Shown here piece after piece: positions 11,419-23,300 of a DNA stretch of 64,000 nt (position 1 is its first letter; every line of letters starts with the position of its first letter). The notes beneath the pieces are model-generated. The model was not told the origin of the DNA. It worked only from the letters and a program-made list of their open reading frames with translations, and ran no database searches. Source of the stretch: Trichobilharzia regenti (taxonomy: Eukaryota > Platyhelminthes > Trematoda > Strigeidida > Schistosomatidae). The stretch covers positions 22,621,379-22,685,378 of the forward strand of contig OX235263.1 in the NCBI GenBank assembly GCA_944472135.2, read 5' to 3'. Made by a program: the position numbers and the translations under genes.

Positions 11419-12599
11419 TTGGAATTTAAAGATAGTAGTTGTGAGGCATAGCTGAATTCCTTAGGTAATTTTCTCAATGGACAGCTTTGTCCAATGACTG
11501 ATTTCGAAATCAGAATTTAGTTCTCTTGTAACCATGATATCAATCTACATCAGTTGAAAAAGAAAGCGGGACCGTAAAAGAAATTATTTTCATACAGTTT
11601 ACAGAAGACCTAATGAACTGAAGTTTCAACGGAGATATCAGTATGATGGCAGGCACATATAACTACAACTGCAAAGAGAGATGACAAGAGACATCTTGGT
11701 AACAGAATGTTTATTTTCAATTTGATATATCTATATTCAGTGAAATTATGTACATCTTATCTGCATATTGTCATTTGCACACAGATCTCCTGTGTTGTGC
11801 TACGTCTTCCCTTTGTATTGTGTTTCTTTGTCTTTTTATTTTAATGTCTCCCATGTTTTCCCTCAATACTGGTTCATTTCTTCTCTTTGGCATCAAATCT
11901 ACCTCTCCGCTATTTGATACTTTTATGCCGATGAACATCTTCCTATCTACTACTGATAAATCTTGTCAGTAACGCATGTCATAGAACTATTATAATTTTT
12001 ATTACTTTTTATTTACTGAAAACAAGCACCAATCACTATCAACAGGAGAAATCCAAAGGGAATCGTTTCCTTCATTTACTGTATTAGGATAAGGGTATGA
12101 AAGTCAAGAGACTGCAGAAACATGGTAGGTATACGTAGCTCTAAATCAGTGAGGAGATCTACGACGCTTACGATTATAAAATACAAACTCGTCGTCATTT
12201 CTAACAATATCTAAATAGGCAGTTTTAAGGAACTGAAGGGAGCTTACTTAAAAAATATAAAATATTCCTCATCGAAATTGACTTTCAATTTATGATAAGA
12301 GACTACTGAAGACTAAAAATAAAACACCATTGTAAGGCAAAAATTTTTCCCATAGACAAATCATATTTTTTGGGCCAGAAAAACCTTAAAACGCATGACT
12401 GAAACGTCAACTTTTATCTTCTTCACTCAGCAAAATCTCTAGAAAAACAAACACTTCCTTATCTTCCCGTAAGTCACAAAAACAAGTAAAAACTGTCGCA
12501 AATATACTGTGAATTCATTAGAAGCTAAAGAATTACTTTGTGACATGCATAACGGGAATAATATACTCAAGTTTGCAAGGGGTTTCATTGATCACAGGA
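11419..12599. other. No gene seen
   Basis: No recognisable element or coding exon. ORFs are short and without motifs. Confidence 0.45.
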
Positions 12600-12900
12600 T
12601 TTCATCAAGAGCCGACATCGGTTACAGGACGATTGAAAAACCAGCGCTGGAGTACTGGAAGGCCGTTTCATCCTGGTAATTGGGACTCTTCATCAGTAAG
12701 TACCCACAACAAGGGTTCGAACACAGGACCTTCCGGTTACAAAGAAAGCTCTTAAACCATTCAGTGACTGGAACTCGACTCAAGAGTCCATGAATTCTAA
12801 CTTCTACCAGTTGACGATATAGTGCAACCACTAGACAATATCATCGCTGGCGAGTATTTGTCCTCACACCCAACCTGCTGTACCACACTGGTCACGAATT
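12600..12900 (-). mobile_element. Hammerhead-bearing SINE, single copy
   Basis: On the minus strand: GAATTC-flanking block, tRNA-like part with ACCGGAAGGTCCTG and TTCGAACCC, hammerhead domain, then the AGTACTCCAGCGC region. The block at about 12840-12900 matches the central spacer of the 2050-2505 pair (GAGTATTTGTCCTCAC). Only one of the two facing units is present. Confidence 0.6.
12652..12704 (-). ncRNA. Hammerhead-like motif, altered stem II
   Basis: CTGATGA and GAAA core pieces are intact and CAGTACT follows the TTC cleavage triplet. Stem II is enlarged and poorly paired (AGAGTCCC...CCAGGAT), so activity is doubtful. Confidence 0.5.
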
Positions 12901-13099
12901 CCCACTAAGACCTAGGGGGACCTACCTTCGTGAATAGGACCAGTCGCTAGTGAGTATCAGATGAACATTCAAGTGTTGGTTTGCAGGGATTTGATTCACT
13001 TCATGATGAAGAAAATTATATCACTTACGTATTCAGAAAGGATATCACAGTCGAAATTGGTTGACTTGACAAATGTTTAGCGATAACAAAATATATTAG

Positions 13100-13215
13100 A
13101 TGGTTGGAGGCAATCGGCAGGAAGTTTTAGATCTAGGTTTCCTGCTAGTTGGCACTCACCAGTCAGCAAGGCGTATCTGCATCCTTGAAGGAACTCATGT
13201 TCCTCCTGAGATTCT
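13100..13215 (+). repeat. Direct partial copy of the foldback arm
   Basis: Starts TTAGATGGTTGGAGGCAATC and runs to CCCGCGTCACCCAGTGCTGCAG, matching 13440-13582 with scattered differences. It is an older, more diverged copy lying beside the foldback. Confidence 0.7.
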
Positions 13216-13315
13216 AACCCGCGTCACCCAGTGCTGCAGTCAGAGACGTTACCACTGAGTTATTCGGGCTAGCGATTGACCTCCTGTGGGACTGCAGTGG
13301 GTATTTTGATTTGAT

Positions 13316-13814
13316 ACTAGTAACTAGTGTGATGTGTCTAGTCCTCTCATTGGTGTAGACTGAATTCTATCAGTCAGGTTTGCAATGTGGCCACCATTCT
13401 AGATAGCTCGCCATTACAGTGAACGTTGATTTGATGATATTAGATGGTTGGAGGCAATCGGCCACAGGAAGTCTTGGACCTAGGTTTCATGCTAATTGAC
13501 ACTCGTCAGCAAGGCGTATCTGCAACCTTGAAGGAACTCATGTCCCTTCTGAGATTCAAACCCGCGTCACCTAGTGCTGCAGAAGGACATGAGTTCCTTC
13601 AAGATTGCAAATACGCCTTGCTGACGAGTGTCAACTAGCACGAAACCTAGGTCCAAGGCTTCTTGTGGCCGATTGCCTCCAACCATCTAATATCATCAAA
13701 TCAACGTGCACTGTAATGGCGAGCTACCTAGAATGGTGGCCACATTGCAAACCTGACTGATAGAATTCAGTCTGCACCAATGAGAAGACTAGACACATCA
13801 CACTAGTTACTAGT
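13316..13814. repeat. Foldback: 235-bp inverted repeat with 30-bp loop
   Basis: Left arm 13316-13550 and right arm 13581-13814 are reverse complements with a few substitutions and a 1-base indel. The loop 13551-13580 contains CCCGCGTCACC. Both arms begin at ACTAGTAACTAGTG, itself nearly palindromic. The transcript would form a long hairpin. No terminal target duplication was recognised. Confidence 0.85.
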
Positions 13815-13974
13815 GTAAAATCAAGATAACAAAATATTTCAGCATTAGGATATGAAGGTTTCCTAACTATAAACTACAAGACAATTGAAATAGATAATCA
13901 CCAAATCAAAAGCAGCATAATCTGTCGCATCAAGCTGATACTTTGACGTTTCAATAGCAGAAGTTTAATTTTTT

Positions 13975-14128
13975 AGGGTGGATTTGCTAGTCTCACGCCC
14001 GAACCTCCCTCTTTACCGGTCTCACCACCATCTTAACTAGATTTAGGAGTGCGTCGGCCGGGAGTCGAACCCTGGACTGCACGGGTGGTTGGGTTAACGA
14101 ATGTTCTACCGCAGAACCACCAACGTAG
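13975..14128 (-). mobile_element. tRNA-derived SINE, family B, copy 1
   Basis: The minus strand has a tRNA-like head (B box GGGTTCGACTCCC, end CCGACGCACTCC) and a body containing GACCGGTAAAGAGGGAGGTT and GTGAGACTAGCAA, ending TAAAAAATTAA. The same body follows a tRNA-like head at 56408-56640. It differs from family A downstream of the head. Confidence 0.7.
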
Positions 14129-14584
14129 GGAAATATATAAATAGTATTAATATAATAATGAATATACATTTTGGTTTATTCTACTAGCAGAAGTTTGACA
14201 CGGTGATCGTGGAGAGTGTGATGATGATGGCATAATCAGCTACAGATAACACAAATAAAGAAAGTGGTTATTTATCATAAGTTTGGAAGAATATTCATTC
14301 GAGTACACTAGTTAACACAAGTTAGACAAACAGAAAAACAGAACAGATAATTGTGTAACAAACGGGAACACTTGTTATTAAAGCAAACTGAGATTACGCA
14401 CTGTCATTCTCTACAGACAGGTTGGTAGATTGAACTCACTTACTTCTGTCAAAGCATTAACTGATTCATGTGACCTGACCTACGAGAAACATCTAATTAA
14501 CCAAGAAAAGATAGTAAATCGTATTTCTATCTTTCAGTAATTAAAAGGAAGATGACTAAATATATCTAATGTATGAACTGACAT

Positions 14585-15040
14585 GGCCGGCTAGCTGTCT
14601 TTGATCATAGGTGCCTACGTTCTATCTCTCGTGTCAGGTGGTACAATAAGGTGAAAAACATTGAGGTTATTCCTCGATCGAGTGCCAGGTAAGGAGGAGA
14701 AATCAATCAAGGAGGCTGTGAGGCAGTTGCACCGATTGACGTGGTTAGGACGCGTGGCACGCATGTATAGTCATCGCCTTCCTCAACAAAGGGCAATGTT
14801 ACCTGACATAGGATGCATCAGGTTGGGAAAGAATTAGCTAATGGTGGTCAAGCGAAAACATGGCCCCATTAGTCAATGAAATCGACAACAGATAGCTTAA
14901 GCCAGTCAGCCACGTAGGGGGATGTAGACGTCCTGGCTAGTTTGGGTCCTCGGGATAGTAAAAAAACCAATGGTGGCTGGATACAATTGGTGATATGGCT
15001 CAGAATCGTTGAAAACATTGGAACCAGTCCGTCAGTCAAT
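14585..15040 (+). mobile_element. RTE-type retrotransposon 3' fragment
   Basis: The plus strand reads FDHRCLRSISR, then a shifted EEKSIKEAVRQLHRLTWLGR-like tract, HRLPQQRAML and the 3' CCTGGCTAGTTTGGGTCCTCGGGAT region. It has several frameshifts. Confidence 0.65.
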
Positions 15041-15409
15041 CAATCAATGTGTGAGCTATACCTTATACATACTTATCAAGTAACACGAAAATACTTTAAA
15101 TATACTTACGATAGGTTTACGCTTCCAGGAGAAAATACGAGAACTTCTGGTCATCGTGTAAAAAAAAAACATTATCTCCCCTGCTCACTGTTGCAATTTT
15201 GTGCTGTTTAAGAAAACTCTATTTTTGAAAGTTATACCTAAAACTATTTTAAACGAAATTCTTCTAGACTTGTAGGTAACACAACAATAATAAATTAAAT
15301 GACGCCAAACAGTCGAAAGAAAACTGTAGACTTCATGCTTGACGATACTCATAAGCATGGCATATATGCAAAACTAGAGCTCAGGTTACCCTTGAGGTGA
15401 TTATTATTA

Positions 15410-16015
15410 TTGTTATCATTATTCCTTTGGAATCCAAGTGGAACATATGGATTCAACAACACATCTCCACTTCGTTCTATTCTCTGTTGTCCCCTTCAAT
15501 TGGCGCCACGATTGCCCATAATCTCTCATTTCCTCCGACTCACACGATCTCCTCCATGTCACTCTCGCACCAACGACCCATTCGTCACTCCCCATTCACC
15601 TTTCACTAGAGAGATAGCCTGCATTGAGCCCGATGTCATTCGACGACCTCCTCAACGTACACCCGATCCCCCTCTATTCCCTCCTACATACTTATGGAGC
15701 AATCGGCTCCCGCCTGTTGGTTTGTTCCCAGCCAGCCGGCCAAAGTTTCTTGTTGCTAATTCCTTCTGGCCGCTTAGTCATTTGATCTTCTCACTATGGA
15801 ATCAGCGAAGCGGGCAGCTGTTTACAAAAGACTATAACTTGTTGGAAATCCTTTTTGTGATTGATGTGCCAAGTTTCTCACCCGTGGAAAAGAACCGAAT
15901 TCACATATATGCAGAAGATTTCCGTAGTGGTTTCAGGTTGATGAAAGCGTATCTCACCTTTCCAATTGTGGTTGGCTTTGACATATCATCATTCGTGCCA
16001 TCCGTCTCTGTTTGA
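15410..16015 (+). CDS. Unassigned 201-codon ORF, richer in G+C than its flanks
   Basis: Open frame of 201 codons that I cannot assign to a family. The translation is rich in proline, serine and arginine (for example RRPPQRTPDPPLFPP near residues 72-86) with no catalytic motif, signal peptide or repeat visible. It starts immediately after an ATT-rich microsatellite tract (15400-15420) and its base composition is clearly less AT-rich than the flanking kilobases. It could be the remnant of an element's ORF1 or a chance ORF in a GC-richer repeat. No splice-site or promoter evidence supports a host gene. Confidence 0.2.
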   Translation: MLSLFLWNPSGTYGFNNTSPLRSILCCPLQLAPRLPIISHFLRLTRSPPCHSRTNDPFVTPHSPFTREIACIEPDVIRRPPQRTPDPPLFPPTYLWSNRLPPVGLFPASRPKFLVANSFWPLSHLIFSLWNQRSGQLFTKDYNLLEILFVIDVPSFSPVEKNRIHIYAEDFRSGFRLMKAYLTFPIVVGFDISSFVPSVSV

Positions 16016-17254
16016 AAAGATGCTTTCTCGATGATAAGTGAAGGAGGTACCCGCAAACTTTTCAGTTTACACAGCACAAGGAGATGACATCTCACCACAG
16101 CCATTTTTGACCTGCTTGACACCGTAAGTGGTAATCAAGAAAGTAAACATAATTGCATAGAACTAAGTACTACACATCGACTGAGATGAGTACCTGTATA
16201 CTAATAACATCAACCAAATCGAATTGATCTAAACACCGAACAGTCGTTTCGCTCATCTGGGGCTGGACTCATCAGCTGTGTAGATGGTTTGACTCATTCC
16301 AAACATTGGAATTTGGTTCAAACCACCAGACTTTTAACTAGCTACTTCGGTGAACTGGTAATTCCATAAATCAAATTAGTTAATTCCAAACTAATTTGCA
16401 ACTTCTAGTTTGCGAAACAGTTTTGTTTGTTGCTATATTAGACCTTTTTGCCCCTATACAATCAAACACAGGATCTTCGACTTTTACCTAAACTGGAGGA
16501 CTGTGAAACATTACAATGACTAATATTTCTATTACTAAGTAACCACTTTGGTATTCTTAAAACTTATTCAGAACAATAATGATTAAGGAAAATAACTTTC
16601 TTTGCAAATAGACTAATCGTTTGTAAATCAAACCATCTAGCGTTAAAAATCATCATGTTTTCCTCTGGTATTTCAGGATATTCAGATAAAAATATGTGAT
16701 ATGATTGATACCATAAATACCGGTAGAAGAGACAGACAATTTCATAACATCGTAAATACTGCTGGTTGACAAAGGTAGTTTGAGACCTCATACATCAAAC
16801 ATTGGCTGACGAAACTGGCCCACTTATAGTCTGATATTTAAGTTATTATAGTTTAGGGCATCTCGTGGTGCACATGAAGTAGTTATAAGAACCTCTAACC
16901 TGAGTAAAGAGTGTTTAAATCAAAGCATTCTTTAGACTGGAGAGACTGAACTGCAAGCAAATCACCTTCATTCATCTTTTCTCAATGCAGTTACCTATGA
17001 ATACAGATTCACAAACATTTAGCGACGACCTATTTAGAAACACTAACCGTACCCAATAAAATAATTTAGCTGTCGCGTTTGGAATATAATTAAGATTGAT
17101 AAATTAGGTTTCAAGTGTCGTTCTCCTCAGCTACCTTTTCTAGTGTTCAGTGTGCTAACTTTGCATGGTTATAAAACAACCTATCTTCACAGTATTTTAG
17201 ATCGCATCTATTTTAAAATCTGTAAAGGTGCCGCATGCGTCAGTATACAAAGCA
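16016..17254. other. No gene seen
   Basis: Intergenic sequence with short ORFs only and no recognised repeat. Confidence 0.45.
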
Positions 17255-17925
17255 CTCGAAATCTCAAGCATACTCGCTAGTCGATGAGGTTGTGAAGCTA
17301 AATCGATTGATATGGCTAAGACATGTGTTACACCAATGTTAACTGATACAGGATTAGATTGGAAAAGAGTTAATGGTGGTGCGTCGGTGGCACAGTGGTT
17401 AGGACTCTCGCCGACCATGCACATGGTCTGGGGTTCGAGCCCGCACCGACGCACATCTGATATCTATGGTCAGCCTGCAAAATTTGGGCTACCGATATCC
17501 ATGCTGAAAATTCCATACTTGTACCGAAAATACAGTGTGGAATCAAGCTGTAAATCAAAAATTAAAAAAAAAAAATTATGCCAAAACTTAGAATCAGTTT
17601 AAGAAAGTCCTTAACAGTTAGTTTGAGCCATATAGGAAAGCGTAGGTTTCCTAGTTGACGTTCTTGGGATTCTATAAACCAATGGCTAGAGATAATTGCA
17701 GATATGGCTCGAAATTGTTCGCGATAGCGCAGATACATTCACTCTTAGTGATCGCCTAAATCCATTAAACTCTCAAGTCTTTCCATGTTACTTATCTTTC
17801 CTCCCCTACATATCTGCTTATTATCCTTCCTCTGAATCTGTTTTCTCTTCTTTTGTGTGCTGCATAGATTGTGTTAACTCGAGCTGCTGTGTAAAGTCCT
17901 ATGTTGTAACCAGTCAGTCAAGCAT
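17255..17925 (+). mobile_element. RTE-type 3' end carrying a SINE insertion
   Basis: Sequence before 17379 encodes DEVVKLNRLIW, the RTE C-terminal tract. Sequence after 17577 resumes with the RTE 3' end (AGGAAAGCGTAGGTTTCCTAGTTGACG, TGTGCTGCATAGATTGTG). The two halves are one RTE copy split by SINE family A. Confidence 0.65.
17379..17577 (+). mobile_element. tRNA-derived SINE, family A, copy 2
   Basis: Head with A box TGGCACAGTGG at about 17388 and B box GGGTTCGAGC at 17431. The body TGATATCTATGGTC...AAATACAGTGTGGAATC ends in an A-rich tail (AAAAATTAAAAAAAAAAAA). It is inserted in an RTE 3' end. Confidence 0.85.
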
Positions 17926-18884
17926 ACTTCTATCCAACAAACATAACATATGTTCTAAACTCATATTATTCCCTTGCAATATGCTCCTCCCAGAAAACCA
18001 GTACACATCCTTCAATCACAGAACACACTCTTCCTGTGCCCCTGGACATCAACAGCGACTATGGGTTGTAGAAATTCCAGAAAGAAACTTCTCCTCACAG
18101 GTGTATCCCCACAAGCTCAGTACAATCAGATCATGTTAGCATTGAGTGATGCTGCCTTACGTAGTGCAATCGCTGGAGGATTCTCCCCATCCAAGACGCT
18201 CAACGATTACTGGCACATATTAGTTTTTACACAGTGTGACATTGTTATCTGAGTACCCACTGTCAAATATTCCGCCTTCGAGTAACTTTTTTTTACATTA
18301 CCGATTGAAAACAGGACGTTGAACAGCAGAAATGCTCCTCATTCTGTCATACATATTCAAACACCAATCGAAGCTTCCAGAAGCATACAAGAGTCCAAGG
18401 TTGGTTGATAATACTTGCATTTTGGACTGATCAGAAAAGCCTGTGATACCAGTCGATATTCCATTGTTCGATTATTTTCTTGTCACTTTCTGTACTGTCA
18501 TAAGTCCTTGATCTGCCATAGCTGGTAACGCTCAACTACTTTCCAAGCATAATCATATAGTTGAGTAGGTAAATACCATTCTATATTGTTAAACTAAACT
18601 TCAACATAAACTAGCCTTTGAACACCACCTTATGCTGAAGAGCTTCAAAACCCAGATTATATACTCATAGACACTTAAACAGGAAAATTATACAAAAATA
18701 AGTGTATCCTGTATTTTGAAAGCAAAGTTCCGTCAAGTGTTAACGAAAAACAGACAGGTATCTTGATTAATGTACCTAATAATCTGATTTCCTATTAGGT
18801 GATCAATTTATAGTATAATTATTGCAAATCAATTTACAGTATCTTATAAGTACACAAAAGAACTTCATTTATTTGTTTTCAACA
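17926..18884. other. No gene seen
   Basis: No recognisable element. ORFs at 17974-18252 have no family motif. Confidence 0.4.
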
Positions 18885-19800
18885 TACAACTCTGCACCGA
18901 TTTGTAGCAATTCAAGTCGCCACACTCTATGTAGCACACAAAGCAAGAGAAGAAAGTAGAAGAAACGCATAATAGACACAGTAGACAGAAATAGACAAAA
19001 AGAATAATAATAACGAGGAACAATATAGTTTCATTGGAAATTATAAGTCACAAGGAGTGGATGCATTTGCGCCAGCTATTGAGGACGATTTTGAGCCATA
19101 TCACCAATTGTATCCAGCCACCATTGCTTCTTACCATCCTGAGGACCCCAATCAGCCAGGAAGTCTATACCTTCTTATATGGCTGGCTGGCTTAAACTAA
19201 CTTGTGGATTTCATTGACTGATGAGGCCATGTTTTGACTTGAACACCACTGGCTCTTTGCCAGCCTGACTCTATATCAGCTAACATCGCCCATTGTCGAG
19301 GAAGGCGATGACTAGGTATACATAACATATGTCCTAACCATCTCAGTCGATGTAGCTTCACAGCCTAGTCGATTGATTTCTCCTGCTTACCTATTACTCG
19401 ACGCCTAACCTTAATATTGCTTACCCTACCATACCACTTCACACGGGGGATAGAACGCAGGCACCTATGATCAAAGACAACTAGGCTTTTCATTTCCTCT
19501 ACTCACAAAGGCCACGTCTCACAGCCATAAAGGAGGACGGAGAAGACCGCTGAGTAGTACACACGTCCTCTAGTACTTAGCCGGACATCACGTCTACCCC
19601 AGAGACGGCGTAAACTGGCATATGCGAAACGAGCCTTCAGTATTCGTGTTGAGATTTCGTCAGTAATCAACCCGTTGGAGCTGATGCACCTTCCCAAATA
19701 ACTGAAGTGGTCAACGTGCTCTACCACTCCACCCCTATTTCTAGGCTAGGAGTCAATGTAGTCCAGACCTGTAGCATCATCTTACATTTGGTGGGAGCGA
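18885..19800 (-). mobile_element. RTE-type retrotransposon, C-terminal RT region and 3' end
   Basis: The minus-strand frame 19503-19727 encodes VEHVDHFSYLGRCISSNGL, then LWGRRDVRLSTRGRVYYSAV and LLYGCETWPL, the conserved region after the RT palm. It continues with frame changes into the 3' end at about 18885. A stretch resembling KMMLQ begins at about 19790. Confidence 0.75.
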
Positions 19801-20242
19801 ATCACATACTTCATACAAGTGTTGATTATTTTCCCTATGGTTACGTAACCTGTTACTTTTATACTCTTTCTAGTTAAACTTTGTTTCTATCTACAAAACA
19901 TCTGTTGAACTCTGTTCTTTAGTTTCCAAGCTTAATCATGCAATTCTTCTACAAATAGTCGATGCTTTTCACTCCTAATTATTTAACAACTTACATTATT
20001 CCCGACCGATATTAATCTTAGTTCCAATCAATTTCTCCTTATCACTGTAAAAAAGTATGTTTCGATCTTTAATTTAATTTATAATTCTGGTACTATTCAA
20101 GTTGTTACCAGTTGATAGGAATCCACAAAATAATTTTAAAAAATGAGCTCAGGTTGTCCTGGTACATTTGTCGTTCTTGCTTTACTCAAATTTTGGAATA
20201 ACTGTATAAAGTTGTTAACGAAGTGTGCATAAAGTCAGTCTT

Positions 20243-20275
20243 TTTATTTTGAAAATAATGAAAACCCACTTTATT
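20243..20275 (-). promoter_or_regulatory. Poly(A) signals of the WDR74-like gene
   Basis: Two AATAAA hexamers on the minus strand (20275-20270 and 20248-20243) lie 61-93 bases past the stop codon at 20336-20338. Confidence 0.6.
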
Positions 20276-20335
20276 TCTGATTAAATCAAATTTGTACACA
20301 GGATATATAATACAGTACATAACAGGCAGCATTCA

Positions 20336-23300
20336 CTACTTTTTACGTTTTCGTTTACTAACTTTATGATTCCCAGTCTCTTCATTGTCTTTATTAGAAG
20401 TAGCATCAACCTCATTTTCGGCAACTGGTATTTGACTCCATAATTCGTCAAATTCTTTTTGTTCTGTTTCAGATATATTATGAGATTCACCATGACTTTC
20501 CGGATCATTTGCAGCGTGAACACCATCGTTTTTCTTTAAAAACTTTTCAAGATTTTTGAAACTTGTTGTGCTATTTACAAGAAATGATGTCACAGGAAAT
20601 TTGACATATATCTGTGGATGGGGGGGGGCAAAAATGAAGATCGAAACAGAAAGTTGACACAAATACGACTTTATTCAAACACAATATGAATCTCATTATG
20701 GTGAAAAGTGCACAGTATCGCAAATTGAGTTCACCTTTTGTGTGATCATATGTTTACGAAAAGACCAATATCAACACATCATACTCTTAAAGAACAACCT
20801 AAGACATGAAACACTAATTATTTAAGAAGTGAAATATGAACCTATATAAATTGATAGATGATGCATATACCTAACAATGAACTATTTGGCAATATTGGAG
20901 AGAATTAATGGTCTCAATCATCTTAAACAGCGACAAATATCCACTTTCCAACTCCTTTTATATAGTAATTTGATACTTTTTACAAAAGTTCTTTGACACT
21001 TTCAGTGATACATGGTAGAATTCTTCAGTATTACTAGCTGGTTGCACTCCAGATACTAATGTCGAGAGATAAAATACCGACAGTAAGAAACACATCCTAT
21101 TGAAAAGCACTGCCAACATATACAAGGAATGACTATGTATTCAGTGGTTTGCAGTTCAACATCAATGTCATGCATTGAAAATTATTCAATAAATACTCAC
21201 TAAATTATTTCCCTATGAACAAACAAATCGAAATACTCAGCAATTACCTTTCCAAGACGTTTCCCCGTATCACGATTATATATTCGCATATATCGATCCA
21301 ACGAAGATACCAGGATGATAGGCTCGTCGTTTACAACTGCTTCGATTGATGACAATGCGGTGTTTCCTTCGTCAGCTCCACCACACACTAACTGAGTTAT
21401 ACAACCAGAAGCTCCAGCTAGACAGCGGACACCAGATGGAGGTTCAGGAGCTCGAGTTCCATAACTTTTGACAGGTATTGGAATGGAACTATCACAATCG
21501 GATATGTTTGAATACTCTTGTGGGAGTCTTAAATCCAGAATAGAAAGTTCGCCAACTGCATTTCCAGCAACAACGCGTAATCCTACGCCAGGTGAATTAT
21601 CATATACTAGTGCTCTTGTTATAGGTCGAGTAGTAGCCAAGTCTGGAAGCACTGCACTGTGCTTCCCACTACCAACATGAAGTTTACCATGTTTCCGACT
21701 TGTACGCCATGCATGACGAGCAACTGGTCGGCGTTGACCACACCGCAAATCATATAAATCTAACTAAAATACAAATTTTGGATAATATGACAGTTTTAGA
21801 ACATTGAATTGGAATTCCTCAAAAGCGAAATTAAATCCTAATAGACTATCACAAAAATATGCCAACTACAAACAACAGTAAAATCTAAACACTCAAACTG
21901 ACACACACAATTGATCTAGACTGCTTTCGTAACTTACTTTACTTCGGCTATCTCCTACGGGAGGATGAGCCGGCTTCATGAACATCTCGAATCATCGCTG
22001 CCCAGGAGCGGCGATCTGATGCAAGGTTTTGCGATAGGGTTATCCAATTCTTGTTCCACAGACGGAGTCAGTAGACGGTTTGTAGCCCCAGGCACTCCAT
22101 ATCAGCCTTGGCTGTACCAAGCCATGTTTTCAGCTCTCCACCTCTGCGACATCGCCAAGATGGAAATGGCGAGGGATTTAGAACTGATTTGACCAGATCG
22201 TCATCTGGTCGGCCCAGAACATGGCCAAACCACCGAAGGCGACGTTGTTGGACCAGTACTGGAATTTGGTTAATGTTATAGAGAGTTCATGAAGTTTCAT
22301 GGGAACTAGGTACGAGTGATGTCCCCAGCATCGCTCGGCCTTTTGCTTGAGAGTGCAGCTCTAGCCTTTACACAACCAAGTGTGACCTACAAGGCAGTAG
22401 GAGTGGAGTAAGGAGTCCACTACCCACTGGCAGCCGGTGACCGGAGTCCGGTTCATACGCCTTTTTCAATGGGACCAGACATCCGGGGCATCCAATAAGC
22501 CCTTTGTCCATACGTCTGCCGGTGAGCTCCAGTGAGCTTCATACGCCAGTCGTTGGAGGTTTGGAATCAGGGTTTAGCCATCTCCCCTAGACTGTCATCC
22601 AATGGACAGTCAACCCGGTGAAGAGCGCCGGGCATCCGCTTTTACCCTCTCACTTCGGTGAAAAACACCTCCGCCACGTGAAGGCATTGAGTAGGACTTC
22701 CTCAGGAGAGGCTATGTAAGACGCCCGGTCATATGGGATCATTTCAAGAGGTGTACGGAGGGGGGGGCCAACCCGCAGCGCAAGGCACCCACCCCCGACC
22801 ATCCTGAGGCTTTGGAGACACTGCTTTCGTAAGATGTTATCCGACTGAAATCCTTGAGATGTCTTGAACGAATAAATAAAAATACTTGATTCAATGGCTC
22901 ACACTATACCCAGTGGCACGTATGTATTCACTTTACATCGAAATCTCCAATGGTCAGTAAAATTTACGCTGTGTTTTCCTTCTCCTACACTAGTGCTTAA
23001 TGAAGTACAATTATGAGTATGCTCTCTTTATTCGTAAGCTGTGGTGATATATTACAGCCTAATGTATGTTTGCACAGAAAAATTAATTATTCATTAGTAT
23101 TTGAAGAGGATTCTTAAGCTTTCGGTTTCCCTCTACTGGTTATTGGGTGTAACAGTTAAATCCTTTGTATAACGATGAAAATCCATAGGACCGAAAAGTC
23201 TAGGATCCATATTTATTCGCTGAAGATAACAAGCGCATGTGTGCAGTGAAAACACAACTCTAGTAGAAAGGGGATCTAAGCAATTACTGAAAAGCAATAT

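Noticed and set aside
17380..17455. Apparent tRNA gene with A and B boxes
   Set aside because: The tRNA-like head is followed by a conserved non-tRNA body shared with three other copies, so it is the head of a SINE.
20612..20662. Upstream Met of the last WDR74 exon ORF (MCQLSVSIF...)
   Set aside because: Sequence before 20611 is intron: a CCCCCATCCACAG acceptor precedes IYVKFP, which continues exon 5 in phase.
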